64,000 bases of DNA, taken from NCBI RefSeq assembly GCF_021284745.1, contig NZ_CP089925.1, positions 2,045,001 to 2,109,000 on the forward strand, in the 5' to 3' direction. Below, piece after piece: positions 28,706 through 36,107 of this stretch (its first letter is position 1; every line of letters begins with the position of its first letter). A model generated the notes under the pieces. It was given only the letters and a program-made list of their open reading frames with translations, did no database searches and had not been told where the DNA came from. The position numbers and the translations under genes are program-made. Origin of the DNA: Lysobacter sp. KIS68-7. Lineage in GTDB: Bacteria > Pseudomonadota > Gammaproteobacteria > Xanthomonadales > Xanthomonadaceae.

Positions 28706-29679
28706 CAGTTGCCCTCCTTCTTCGACAGTTGGCGCAGCATCAGGCGGGCGATGGTCAGCACGGTGAAGGTCACGAGGAAGAGGACGAAGCCGAGTGCGAT
28801 GAGGGAGCTGCGATACATCTCCGAATCGGCTTCGGCGAATTCATTGGCGATGGTCGCGGCGATCGAGTTGCCCGGCATCAGCAGCGAGGTGGTGAGTTCG
28901 TGCGCGTTGCCCAGCACGAAGGTGACCGCCATCGTTTCGCCGAGCGCGCGGCCCAGGCCCAGGAAGATGCCGCCGATCACCGCCGAGCGCGTGTAGGGCA
29001 GCACCACGTCCCACACCACTTCCCAGCGCGTGGAGCCGAGTGCGTACGCCGATTCCTTCAGGCGGCCCGGCACGGTGAGGAACACCTCGCGCATCACCGA
29101 GGCGATGAAGGGGATGACCATGATCGCAAGCACCAGGCCCGCGGTGCCCATGCCCAGGCCCATCGGCGGGCCGGCGAAGAACTGGCCGACGAGCGGCCAC
29201 TGGCCCATGTGTTCGTCGACCCAGGGATACACGTGTTCGGAGAGCACGGGGACGAGCACGAACAGGCCCCACATGCCGTAGATGATCGACGGGATGCCGG
29301 CGAGCAGTTCGATCGCGGCACCCACCGGCCCGCGCAACCACTTCGGCGCGATCTCGGTGAGGAACATCGCGATGCCGAAGCTCACCGGTACGGCGATGAG
29401 CATGGCGAGGAAGGCGGTGACCACCGTGCCGTAGATCGGCACGAGCGCGCCGAAGACCTGGTTGACCGGGTCCCACGCGTCGGTCCAGAGGAATTTCAGC
29501 CCGAAGGTCTGGAAGGCCAGGCGGCCGCCCCAGAGCATCGAGAACGCAGCGGCGATCAGCGACACCAGAACGAACACGCCGGCGGTCCCGACGATCCAGG
29601 CGAAGCGGCGGTCGTTGCGGACGTCGCGCGCGGCGCGATCGTCATGGGCGGAGGCAGTGGGCAGGGCGATGGAATTCAT
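28705..29679 (-). CDS. pstC: Phosphate ABC transporter permease PstC
   Basis: A 324-residue permease with a hydrophobic N-terminal helix (IVGTAGVFVLVSLIAAAFSM) and the EAA-type loop ESAYALGSTRWEVVWDVVLP, followed by ALGETMAVTFVLGN. The ATG at 29679 was chosen; an in-frame GTG-type extension upstream to 29709 would cross into the leader. It is the first gene after the terminator that follows pstS, so expression is expected to be lower than that of pstS. Confidence 0.94.
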   Translation of the reverse strand: MNSIALPTASAHDDRAARDVRNDRRFAWIVGTAGVFVLVSLIAAAFSMLWGGRLAFQTFGLKFLWTDAWDPVNQVFGALVPIYGTVVTAFLAMLIAVPVSFGIAMFLTEIAPKWLRGPVGAAIELLAGIPSIIYGMWGLFVLVPVLSEHVYPWVDEHMGQWPLVGQFFAGPPMGLGMGTAGLVLAIMVIPFIASVMREVFLTVPGRLKESAYALGSTRWEVVWDVVLPYTRSAVIGGIFLGLGRALGETMAVTFVLGNAHELTTSLLMPGNSIAATIANEFAEADSEMYRSSLIALGFVLFLVTFTVLTIARLMLRQLSKKEGN

Positions 29680-29760
29680 GCGCGTTAGCGTGTGGCAGTT
29701 CCGTGACACCCGGATTACAGCCGGGAGGGATTACGGTTTCGGCCCGCGCCGGGCAAAAAG

Positions 29761-29782
29761 AACGCGGGCCGAAGCCCGCGTT
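29761..29782 (-). terminator. Hairpin between pstS and pstC with a TTCG loop
   Basis: AACGCGGGC / GCCCGCGTT with a four-base loop (TTCG on the minus strand) is followed on that strand by CTTTTTGCC. It sits 31 bp past the pstS stop and 81 bp before pstC. It should let part of the transcripts through, giving more pstS than pstCAB mRNA. Confidence 0.8.
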
Positions 29783-29813
29783 CCCGTCACCAGACCGTGG
29801 GAGGGGGTTCCGG

Positions 29814-30845
29814 TCAGTACTTCAGGTTCTGCGACCAATACGCTTCGATCTGCTTCACCAGCGCGTCGGGCAGCGGCACGTAGTCGAGGTCCGTCGCGGC
29901 CTTGTCGCCGTTCGCGTACGCCCAGTCGAAGAATTCCTTGGCGTTCTTGGCGCCCGCGGCGTTCTTCGGCTGCTTGTACATCAGGATGAAATTGGTGGCG
30001 GTGATCGGCCAGGCCTGCGCGCCCGGGGCGTTCGTCATCACCAGGTAGAAGTCCTTCGCGTTCGCCCAGTCGGCGCTGTCGGCGGCGGCCTGGAAGCTGT
30101 CGTTGCTCGGCACGATGAAGTTGCCGGCCGAGTTCTTCATGCGCGAGTAGGTCATCTTGTTCTGCAGCGCGTACGACATTTCGACGTAGCCGATGCCGCC
30201 GTTGATCTGCTTCACGTACGCGGCGACGCCTTCGTTGCCCTTGCCGCCGATGCCGGTCGGCCACTTCACGGCCGTGCCTTCGCCGACCTTCGCCTTCCAC
30301 TCCGGGCTCACCTTGGACAGGTAGTTGACGAAGTTGAAGGTGGTGCCCGAACCGTCGGAGCGGTGCACGATCGTGATCTTCTTCGCCGGCAGCTGCAGGC
30401 CGCCATTGAGTTCGACGATGCGCGGGTCGTTCCACATCGTGACCTTGCCGAGGAAGATGTCGGCCAGCAGCGGGCCGTCAAGCTTCAGCGCACCGGCCTG
30501 GATGCCGGGGACGTTGACGACCGGCACGACGCCGCCGATCACCGACGGGAACTGCGCGAGGCCGAACTTGGCGAGTTCTTCCGGCTTCATCGGGGCGTCG
30601 GACGAACCGAAGTCCACCGTGCCGGCCTTGATCTGGGCGATGCCGCCGCCCGAGCCGATCGACTGGTAGTTGACCTTCTTGTTGGAGGCCTTCGCGTAGT
30701 CGGACGACCACTTGGACATGATCGGATAGACGAACGAAGCGCCGGCACCCGTGACGTCGGCGGCGTTGGCGGCGGAGGCGAAACCGCCGGCGACGACGAG
30801 GGCCAGCGAGAGGGCGGTGATGCGGATCGGAGCGAAGCGGGACAC
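29814..30845 (-). CDS. pstS: Periplasmic phosphate-binding protein PstS
   Basis: A 343-residue periplasmic receptor. The signal peptide is at residues 1-28 (LSLALVVAGGFASAANAAD). Phosphate-binding segments are visible: TGAGASFVYPIMSKW, YQSIGSGGGIAQI, VDFGSSDAPM and IVHRSDGSGTTFNF. The GTG at 30845 has AGGAG seven bases upstream and begins the signal sequence; there is no upstream alternative with better spacing. A run of Pho-box-like repeats lies 70-125 bp upstream. It is the first gene of pstSCAB-phoU. Confidence 0.96.
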   Translation of the reverse strand: MSRFAPIRITALSLALVVAGGFASAANAADVTGAGASFVYPIMSKWSSDYAKASNKKVNYQSIGSGGGIAQIKAGTVDFGSSDAPMKPEELAKFGLAQFPSVIGGVVPVVNVPGIQAGALKLDGPLLADIFLGKVTMWNDPRIVELNGGLQLPAKKITIVHRSDGSGTTFNFVNYLSKVSPEWKAKVGEGTAVKWPTGIGGKGNEGVAAYVKQINGGIGYVEMSYALQNKMTYSRMKNSAGNFIVPSNDSFQAAADSADWANAKDFYLVMTNAPGAQAWPITATNFILMYKQPKNAAGAKNAKEFFDWAYANGDKAATDLDYVPLPDALVKQIEAYWSQNLKY

Positions 30846-30917
30846 GGGATGTCTCCTGGAGGTTTATTGCTTGATAGAAGCGGGACACGGGCTCTGTCGC
30901 CCGGATGTCGGCATTCC

Positions 30918-30968
30918 ATAACGATTGGATGACAGCCCGATGTTTCGTGGATGACAGGCGTGTGACAC
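30918..30968 (-). promoter_or_regulatory. Pho-box array upstream of pstS
   Basis: Read on the minus strand, five 7-mers recur at exact 11-bp intervals: GTGTCAC, CTGTCAT, GAAACAT, CTGTCAT, TCGTTAT. The PhoB box is known as CTGTCAT-type 7-mers with 11-bp periodicity; units 2 and 4 are perfect. Two or more PhoB dimers could bind side by side. The position, ending about 70 bp before the pstS start, suits an activator site at the -35 region. Confidence 0.8.
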
Positions 30969-30993
30969 AGCAGGGGCGCGTTACAAAAGGAAA

Positions 30994-31015
30994 GGGCGCG
31001 GCTTTCGCCGCGCCC
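30994..31015 (-). terminator. Terminator of the phosphate porin gene
   Basis: GGGCGCGGC / GCCGCGCCC with a 4-nt loop is followed on the minus strand by TTTCCTTTTG. It lies 36 bp past the porin stop and separates it from the pstS regulatory region. Confidence 0.8.
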
Positions 31016-31051
31016 CTTCCTGGACCCCTGATCGTCGGTCCGAACGTGTGC

Positions 31052-32326
31052 TTACCAGTAGAACTGGAAGCGGGCTTCCAGGATGTCCGGCTTGTCGTTC
31101 ACGATGCGGTTGAAGGCAACGTTGTTGTTGGCCGGGTCGTTCGCGTAGGTCGCGCTGGTGGTGCCGATGAACTTCGAGCTGTCCACGATCACGTAGTTCA
31201 GCATGAACTTGAAGTTCGAGCGCCAGTACCAGTTGACGCCCAAGGTCCAGGAGTCCATTTCGCCGCCGAGCGCACCGACCACGCGGGGCGGGGACGTCGG
31301 CGTGGCGCCCGGGACGATCTCGCCGTCGTTCAGGTCGATCGTGTCGTAGCGCAGGCCCACCTGCCACATGCCGCCGGCCGGGTTGTTCGGCAGCGGGGTG
31401 GTCGGCGTGCCGTTCTTGTAACCCCAGGTCTCGCCAGTGATGTTCCAGAGGCCCGAGATGTAGCCGGCCGAACCGGAGAAGTCACCCGCGGCCGAGTTGT
31501 AGCGCGAGGTGTCCGACTTCATGTACTCGCCCTGCAGCTTGAACGGACCGGTCACCCAGAACGATTCGAAGCCCAGCGTCGAGATGCGGTCGGTGTTGCG
31601 CAGGTTGCCGGTGTCGACGATGCGGTTCGACAGGTCGGCCAGCGGGCGGGCGCGCCACTGCACGGTGTCGCTGTCGGTGTCGTAGTCGTTGTACGACAGG
31701 CCGAGGTGCAGGATCGAGCCGGCGGTGTTGATCGGCGCCCAGTAACCGCGCACGCCCCAACCGTTGCCGTGCGGCGTCGGCGACGGGTGCTCGGTCAGCT
31801 CGCGCGTGAACCAGCTGCCGGCGATCGCCCAGTTGTTGTCGCCGTACTGGTACATCGCGCCCAGGCGGCGGGCGATGCCGAAGGTGTTGGTGACCGAGGC
31901 CTTCGCAACGAAGTCATTGTTCTTCGTCGACGACAGTTCTTCCAACGAGTTCAGCTGCTTGAACTGGCCGATCTGGAAGAAGTGGTTCGCGTTGCCCTGG
32001 ATCTTGTATTTCGCGTTGAGGTCGAGCCACTTGTCGGCCTTCGCGTCGTAACCGGCCACCCACTCGATGTTGCCCGGGCCCTTGCCCTTGAGCACGAGTT
32101 CGGCGCGGCGCATTTCATAGTCGCCGTCGCCGCCGTCGGGGCCGTCGGAGCTGAGCTGGGCGAAGTCTTCGGAATACCAGTCCAGGTCGGCCTGGACGAG
32201 GCCTTCGAACGTCACTTCGGAATCGCCGATCACGTCGATGGCGACCTGCGCGTGGGCGGCAGGAGCGGCGAAGAAGCCGAGCGCGCCGAGCAGCGCGAGG
32301 GACAGGGTGCTGCGGGTCAGATTCAT
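31052..32326 (-). CDS. oprO: Phosphate-selective porin (OprO/OprP family)
   Basis: A 424-residue outer-membrane beta-barrel. The signal peptide (LSLALLGALGFFAAPAAHAQ) is followed by FEGLVQADLDWYSED and repeated barrel segments, ending in the outer-membrane signature RFQFYW with a C-terminal aromatic residue. ELVLKGKGPGNIEWVAGYD and the overall pattern fit the OprO/OprP family, trimeric porins for phosphate or polyphosphate under starvation. The ATG at 32326 opens the signal peptide. A Pho-box-like site lies 56-73 bp upstream, and pstS follows on the same strand. Selectivity is inferred from family and context. Confidence 0.88.
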   Translation of the reverse strand: MNLTRSTLSLALLGALGFFAAPAAHAQVAIDVIGDSEVTFEGLVQADLDWYSEDFAQLSSDGPDGGDGDYEMRRAELVLKGKGPGNIEWVAGYDAKADKWLDLNAKYKIQGNANHFFQIGQFKQLNSLEELSSTKNNDFVAKASVTNTFGIARRLGAMYQYGDNNWAIAGSWFTRELTEHPSPTPHGNGWGVRGYWAPINTAGSILHLGLSYNDYDTDSDTVQWRARPLADLSNRIVDTGNLRNTDRISTLGFESFWVTGPFKLQGEYMKSDTSRYNSAAGDFSGSAGYISGLWNITGETWGYKNGTPTTPLPNNPAGGMWQVGLRYDTIDLNDGEIVPGATPTSPPRVVGALGGEMDSWTLGVNWYWRSNFKFMLNYVIVDSSKFIGTTSATYANDPANNNVAFNRIVNDKPDILEARFQFYW

Positions 32327-32381
32327 GGTATTGCCCTTCGGGCGGGTTGGGTGAGGACGCCGCGCAGCGTAGGGCGTGAAT

Positions 32382-32399
32382 CTTTCGTTATTGTGACAA
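32382..32399 (-). promoter_or_regulatory. Pho-box-like site before the porin, overlapping the nth stop
   Basis: On the minus strand, TTGTCACAATAACGAAAG resembles one PhoB box (first half TTGTCAC, 6 of 7 to the consensus; second half poor). The TAA within it is the stop codon of nth. It is 56 bp before the porin start. Confidence 0.5.
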
Positions 32400-33110
32400 G
32401 TTGCGACCGCGTGACACCGGCGCGTCAGAAGCTGGTGCAAGCGTTTTCTCGTTGTAGCGGCATAGATCGCGGATCGGGCAGCCCGGGCAATTGGGCTTGC
32501 GCGCGGTGCAGGTGTAGCGGCCGTGCAGGATCAGCCAGTGGTGGGCGTCGCGCAGGAACTCCTCCGGGACGACGTGAAGGAGGTTGTCTTCCACTTGTCG
32601 CACATCCTTGCCGGGCGCAAGGCCGGTGCGGTTGGCGACGCGGAAGATGTGGGTGTCCACCGCCATGGTCGCCTCACCAAACGCGGTGTTCAGCACCACG
32701 TTCGCGGTCTTGCGGCCGACGCCGGGCAGGGCTTCGAGGGCTTCGCGCGTGCGCGGCACCTGGCTGTCGTATTGCTCGACCAGCGTGCGACTGAGTGCGA
32801 TCACGTTCGCGGCCTTGGTGTTGAACAGGCCGATGGTCGCGATATGGCGCTTGAGCTTCTCTTCACCGAGCGCCACCAGTGCGGCCGGCGTGTTGGCGAC
32901 GGGGAAGAGCTTGCGCGTGGCCTTGTTCACGCCGACGTCGGTGGCCTGCGCGGAGAGCACGACGGCGACCAGCAGTTCGAAGGGCGTGGTGTATTCGAGT
33001 TCGGTGGTCGGCCTGGGGTTGAGCTCGCGCAGGCGCGTGAAGAGTTCGGTGATTTCGGCGCGCGTAAGTTTGCTGCGACGCGTGCGCGGCTTCTTCTTTG
33101 CGACGGCCAT
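32388..33110 (-). CDS. nth: Endonuclease III (DNA glycosylase/AP lyase)
   Basis: A 240-residue base-excision-repair enzyme that removes oxidised pyrimidines. The helix-hairpin-helix reads LEALPGVGRKTANVVLNTAF (catalytic Lys in GRKTA), the catalytic Asp lies in AVDTHIFRVANRTGL, and the [4Fe-4S] motif is C-x6-C-x2-C-x5-C (CTARKPNCPGCPIRDLC). A basic N-terminal extension (MAVAKKKPRTRRSK) and a 20-residue tail flank the core. It starts 4 bp after the RnfC-like miniprotein, in the same operon. The last codons overlap a likely Pho box. Confidence 0.95.
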   Translation of the reverse strand: MAVAKKKPRTRRSKLTRAEITELFTRLRELNPRPTTELEYTTPFELLVAVVLSAQATDVGVNKATRKLFPVANTPAALVALGEEKLKRHIATIGLFNTKAANVIALSRTLVEQYDSQVPRTREALEALPGVGRKTANVVLNTAFGEATMAVDTHIFRVANRTGLAPGKDVRQVEDNLLHVVPEEFLRDAHHWLILHGRYTCTARKPNCPGCPIRDLCRYNEKTLAPASDAPVSRGRNLSQ

Positions 33111-33114
33111 GCTG

Positions 33115-33486
33115 TCAGTCGGGTTTGTGTTGCGCGGCGCGGGCCTTGGCGCGCGCGAGCGCGGCGGCGGCGGCCGGGGGCAGGGCGGGTGCGGAGGTGG
33201 CGGTCGCTTGCAGCGGTGCACGCTTCGCATCGCGCTCGCGCTGGCGACGTGCCAGGCGCAGCGTGCGGTCGCGGAAGCGTTCGCGTGCCGCGAGGGCGTT
33301 GTGGCGTTCCTCGCGTGCATGCGCAAGCGCTGCGCGGCACGCGGGCGTGCACGCGCTGCATTCGATCGCATCGAGCAAGCCGGCGTCGATCGCGCCATCG
33401 AGGTCGTCGACGCGCAGTGCGGCGACGATGCGATGCGCGGCGTGCCCGTCGGCCGCCGCGCATCCGCATTGCACGCACGCGACCAT
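33115..33486 (-). CDS. Cysteine-rich miniprotein resembling the C-terminal tail of RnfC/RsxC
   Basis: A 123-residue protein beginning MVACVQCGC. Its first 65 residues follow the last ferredoxin-like segment of RnfC: VDDLDGAIDAGLLDAIECSA and CTPAC take the place of the RnfC stretch ending in CIECGxC. A helical tail of RnfC style follows (ARERFRDRTLRLARRQRERD). Several cluster cysteines are missing: six remain where two [4Fe-4S] sites need eight. It lies directly before nth, which is also where the rsx/rnf operon ends in enterics. It may bind one cluster, or none. The stop/start overlap with the enoyl-CoA hydratase (TGATG) and the 4-bp gap to nth show one operon. Confidence 0.6.
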   Translation of the reverse strand: MVACVQCGCAAADGHAAHRIVAALRVDDLDGAIDAGLLDAIECSACTPACRAALAHAREERHNALAARERFRDRTLRLARRQRERDAKRAPLQATATSAPALPPAAAAALARAKARAAQHKPD

Positions 33487-34268
33487 CAGCGGCCGGAGAA
33501 CGCGGGCTTGCGACGTTCGAGGAACGCGCTGGTGCCTTCGCGCATGTCCTGCGTGGAGAACATCAGGCCGAACTGCGCGCTTTCGTATTCCAGGCCTTCT
33601 TCGATGCCGCACTCGCCGCCGACGTTGATGCAATCCAGGATGCCGCGCAGCGCGAGCGGTGCGGCGTTGGCGAACTGGTCGGCCAGCGCCATCGTCTGCG
33701 CTTCGAGTTCGGCAGCGGGAACGACGCGGTTGACGATGCCCAACTGCATGGCGCGCGCGGCGTCGATCGGCGCACCGGCCAGGCACAGCTCGAGCGTCGC
33801 GGCGCGACCGGCCAGGCGCAGCAGGCGCTGCGTGCCGCCGAAGCCCGGGATCAGGCCGAGGTTGATCTCGGGCTGGCCGACCTTGGCGGTGTCCGCGGCG
33901 ATGCGCAGGTGGCAGCTCATCGCGAGCTCCAGCCCGCCGCCGAGGGCGAAGCCGTTGATCATGGCGATGACGGGCTTGGGCATCTTCTCCACGCGCCGCA
34001 TCATCCGTTGCCCGCGCAGGGAGAAGTCGCGACCGTCGACCGGGGACAAGGTGTTCATCTCGGCGATGTCGGCGCCGGCCACGAAGGCCTTCGGGCCGCT
34101 GCCGGTGAGCACGATGGCGCGCACTGCCGGATCCGAAGCGGCCGTGTCGAAGGCCTGGTGCAGGGCATCGAGGGTGGCGGCGTTCAAGGCGTTCAGCTTG
34201 TCCGGGCGATTCACTGTGAAAACGCGAACGGCGCCGCGGTCGGCGGTGAGCAGGACGGGGTCGGACAT
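33486..34268 (-). CDS. Enoyl-CoA hydratase/isomerase family protein
   Basis: A 260-residue crotonase-fold protein. The oxyanion-hole segments are visible (KAFVAGADIAEMN and NGFALGGGLELAMSCHLRIA), as are the catalytic-type glutamates in GQPEINLGLIPGFGGTQRLL. It should hydrate trans-2-enoyl-CoA in fatty acid or amino-acid degradation. The ATG at 34268 (MSDPVLL) is preferred; an ATG at 34313 would add 15 residues with no family match. It is the first gene of the echA - RnfC-like - nth unit. Confidence 0.9.
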   Translation of the reverse strand: MSDPVLLTADRGAVRVFTVNRPDKLNALNAATLDALHQAFDTAASDPAVRAIVLTGSGPKAFVAGADIAEMNTLSPVDGRDFSLRGQRMMRRVEKMPKPVIAMINGFALGGGLELAMSCHLRIAADTAKVGQPEINLGLIPGFGGTQRLLRLAGRAATLELCLAGAPIDAARAMQLGIVNRVVPAAELEAQTMALADQFANAAPLALRGILDCINVGGECGIEEGLEYESAQFGLMFSTQDMREGTSAFLERRKPAFSGR

Positions 34269-34450
34269 GGGGATTCCAGGAGGCTCGTGAGGGTCGGAAT
34301 GCGGGGTTTTCAAACCGTGCGGAACTTCGCGCTCGGGGCCCGGTCACAGGGCCCGGTCGTCAGTAGCGATTCAGCGCTGGCGCCGCTATCCTAGCGCGCC
34401 CTTCCGGGACCAACGGACGGGCATTCCTTTTTCAGAGAGGTCGTACCCGA

Positions 34451-35152
34451 ATGAAGTTGCGTTTGCTCGCCGCCGCCATGGCGGCCCTGACCCTGACGGC
34501 CGGCGTCGCGTCCGCACAGGACACCACGACCGAGAAGGGCAAGGTCAGTTACTACTTCGGCTACCAGTTCGGCCGCGACCTCGTAGACAGCGGCGAGCAG
34601 GTCGACCTGCCGACGGTGTACAAGGCCATGCAGGACGGTTACGCCAAGAAGCAGCCGTCCGTCACCGAAGAACAGATGCGCCCGGCCGTGCAGGCCATGC
34701 AGAAGCGCCAGCAGGCCAAGATGGAACAGGCCAAGGCTGCGTATGAAAAGGCCGCCGCCGAGAACAAGACCAAGAGCGACTCGTTCCTGGCCCAGAACAA
34801 GGCGAAGCCCGGCATCAAGACCCTGCCGAGCGGCGTGCAGTACCGCGTGATCGAAAGCGGCACCGGCGCCAAGCCGACCACCGGCAGCACCGTCGACCTC
34901 GAAGTCCTCGGCCCGTTCGGTTACGGCCAGCGTCCGCCGGAAGCCGCCAACGCCAAGGCCCAGCCGCTCTCCGGCATCAAGATGAGCGACGTCGAGATGA
35001 CCGGCATGCGCGAAGCGCTGCAGCAGATGCCGGCCGGTTCGAAGTGGGAAGTCTTCCTCCCGCCGGACAAGGCCTACGGTGCGAACCCGCGTTCGCCGTT
35101 CCCGCCGAACGTCGCTGTCTCGTTCGAAGTGAAGCTGGTCAGCGTCAAGTAA
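34451..35152 (+). CDS. Exported FKBP-like protein (Mip/FkpA type) with degenerate core
   Basis: A 233-residue periplasmic protein. The signal peptide is at 1-22 (LLAAAMAALTLTAGVASAQ), then the helical FKBP N-terminal dimerisation region (VSYYFGYQFGRDLVDSG, MQKRQQAKMEQAKAAYEKAA), then an FKBP core (SGVQYRVIESGTGAKPTTGS, AGSKWEVFLPPDKAYG, FEVKLVSVK). The segment that normally carries YTGxxxDGxxFDSS is replaced by LEVLGPFGYGQRPPE, so prolyl-isomerase activity is doubtful and a chaperone role more likely. TATCCT at 34387-34392 may be the -10, and a strong terminator follows. The leader 34269-34450 holds no other gene. Confidence 0.82.
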   Translation: MKLRLLAAAMAALTLTAGVASAQDTTTEKGKVSYYFGYQFGRDLVDSGEQVDLPTVYKAMQDGYAKKQPSVTEEQMRPAVQAMQKRQQAKMEQAKAAYEKAAAENKTKSDSFLAQNKAKPGIKTLPSGVQYRVIESGTGAKPTTGSTVDLEVLGPFGYGQRPPEAANAKAQPLSGIKMSDVEMTGMREALQQMPAGSKWEVFLPPDKAYGANPRSPFPPNVAVSFEVKLVSVK

Positions 35153-35175
35153 TCGCCAGCAGCACGATGTACAAA

Positions 35176-35207
35176 GAACGCCGGCCCCGCGCCGGCGTTC
35201 TCTTTTT
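35176..35207 (+). terminator. Intrinsic terminator after the FKBP-like gene
   Basis: GAACGCCGGC / GCCGGCGTTC with a 5-nt loop is followed by TCTTTTT. It lies 24 bp past the stop. Confidence 0.92.
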
Positions 35208-35220
35208 CAACACGGACCTG

Positions 35221-35427
35221 TTGCAGACTCCCCACGTGTATTCGTCGTCCTTCCGCGCAGTCCTCAGCCCTTGCATCGGCGTATGCCAGCTCGACGAGCG
35301 CGGGCTGTGCGTCGGTTGCCGCCGCACGACCGCGGAGATCGCGCGCTGGGGCCAGATGAACGACGACGAGCGCCTGCGCCTGATGGACGTGGTGTTGCCG
35401 ATGCGCGCGCCATCCGACACGCGATGA
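35221..35427 (+). CDS. DUF1289 small cysteine protein
   Basis: A 68-residue protein with the DUF1289 signature PCIGVCQLDERGLCVGCRRT followed by TAEIARWGQM. The four cysteines (Cys-x3-Cys and Cys-x2-Cys) probably bind a metal or iron-sulfur centre; function is unknown. The TTG at 35221 was chosen since ACGGA precedes it and it lies beyond the terminator; GTG 35236 is an alternative. The stop overlaps the Nudix start (ATGA). Confidence 0.75.
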   Translation: MQTPHVYSSSFRAVLSPCIGVCQLDERGLCVGCRRTTAEIARWGQMNDDERLRLMDVVLPMRAPSDTR

Positions 35428-36074
35428 TCGGGCTGGACCTTCCCCACCTGCGCGCCGTGTTGCATCCGGTCGAACATCCGCCGACCGGGCCGGGCTGGAA
35501 CCACGCCGAACTCGTGGGCCTGCTGCCCGATCTTCCCTGGCGCGAAGCCGCGGTGCTCGTCGGCCTGGTCGCGCGCGACGCGGGATGGCAGGTGCTGCTC
35601 ACGCGCCGCACCGACGACCTGCGGCACCACGCCGGCCAAGTGAGCTTCCCCGGCGGGCGCATCGAATCCGACGACCGCGACGCCATCGCCGCGGCGTTGC
35701 GCGAGAGCTTCGAGGAAATCGGCCTGTCGCCCGAACGCGTCTCGCCCGTCGGCTTCCTGGATCCGCTGTGCACGATCACCGGCTTCCGGGTGCTGCCCGT
35801 GGTGGGCATCGTCGCGCCGGAGTTCGTGGCACGCCCGGATCCGGGCGAGGTGGCCGAAGTCTTCGAGGTTCCGCTCGACTACCTGCTCGACCCGCGCAAC
35901 CTGCTCGCCACCGATGTTTCCGCCATCCTGGGTCGTCCGATTCCCGACGGACGGCCGCGCAAGGTGCTGGAATTCGTGGATAGGGGTAACCCGCGGCAAC
36001 GGATCTGGGGCGCGACCGCCTCGATCCTCTTCAATCTCAGGGAACGCATTGCCACGACCACCGTCCCGGGCTGA
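35424..36074 (+). CDS. Nudix CoA pyrophosphatase (NudL-like)
   Basis: A 216-residue hydrolase expected to cleave CoA and its derivatives to 3',5'-ADP and phosphopantetheine. The CoA-specific motif precedes the Nudix box: LLTRRTDDLRHHAGQVSFPG, then GGRIESDDRDAIAAALRESF and EEIGL. The glutamates of REx2EE are present (RESFEE). It is co-translated with the DUF1289 protein and followed by the sulfurtransferase 33 bp later. Substrate assignment rests on the family motif. Confidence 0.88.
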   Translation: MIGLDLPHLRAVLHPVEHPPTGPGWNHAELVGLLPDLPWREAAVLVGLVARDAGWQVLLTRRTDDLRHHAGQVSFPGGRIESDDRDAIAAALRESFEEIGLSPERVSPVGFLDPLCTITGFRVLPVVGIVAPEFVARPDPGEVAEVFEVPLDYLLDPRNLLATDVSAILGRPIPDGRPRKVLEFVDRGNPRQRIWGATASILFNLRERIATTTVPG

Positions 36075-36107
36075 GCCCGCGACGCGACGTCCGACAAGGA
36101 GAGGCAC

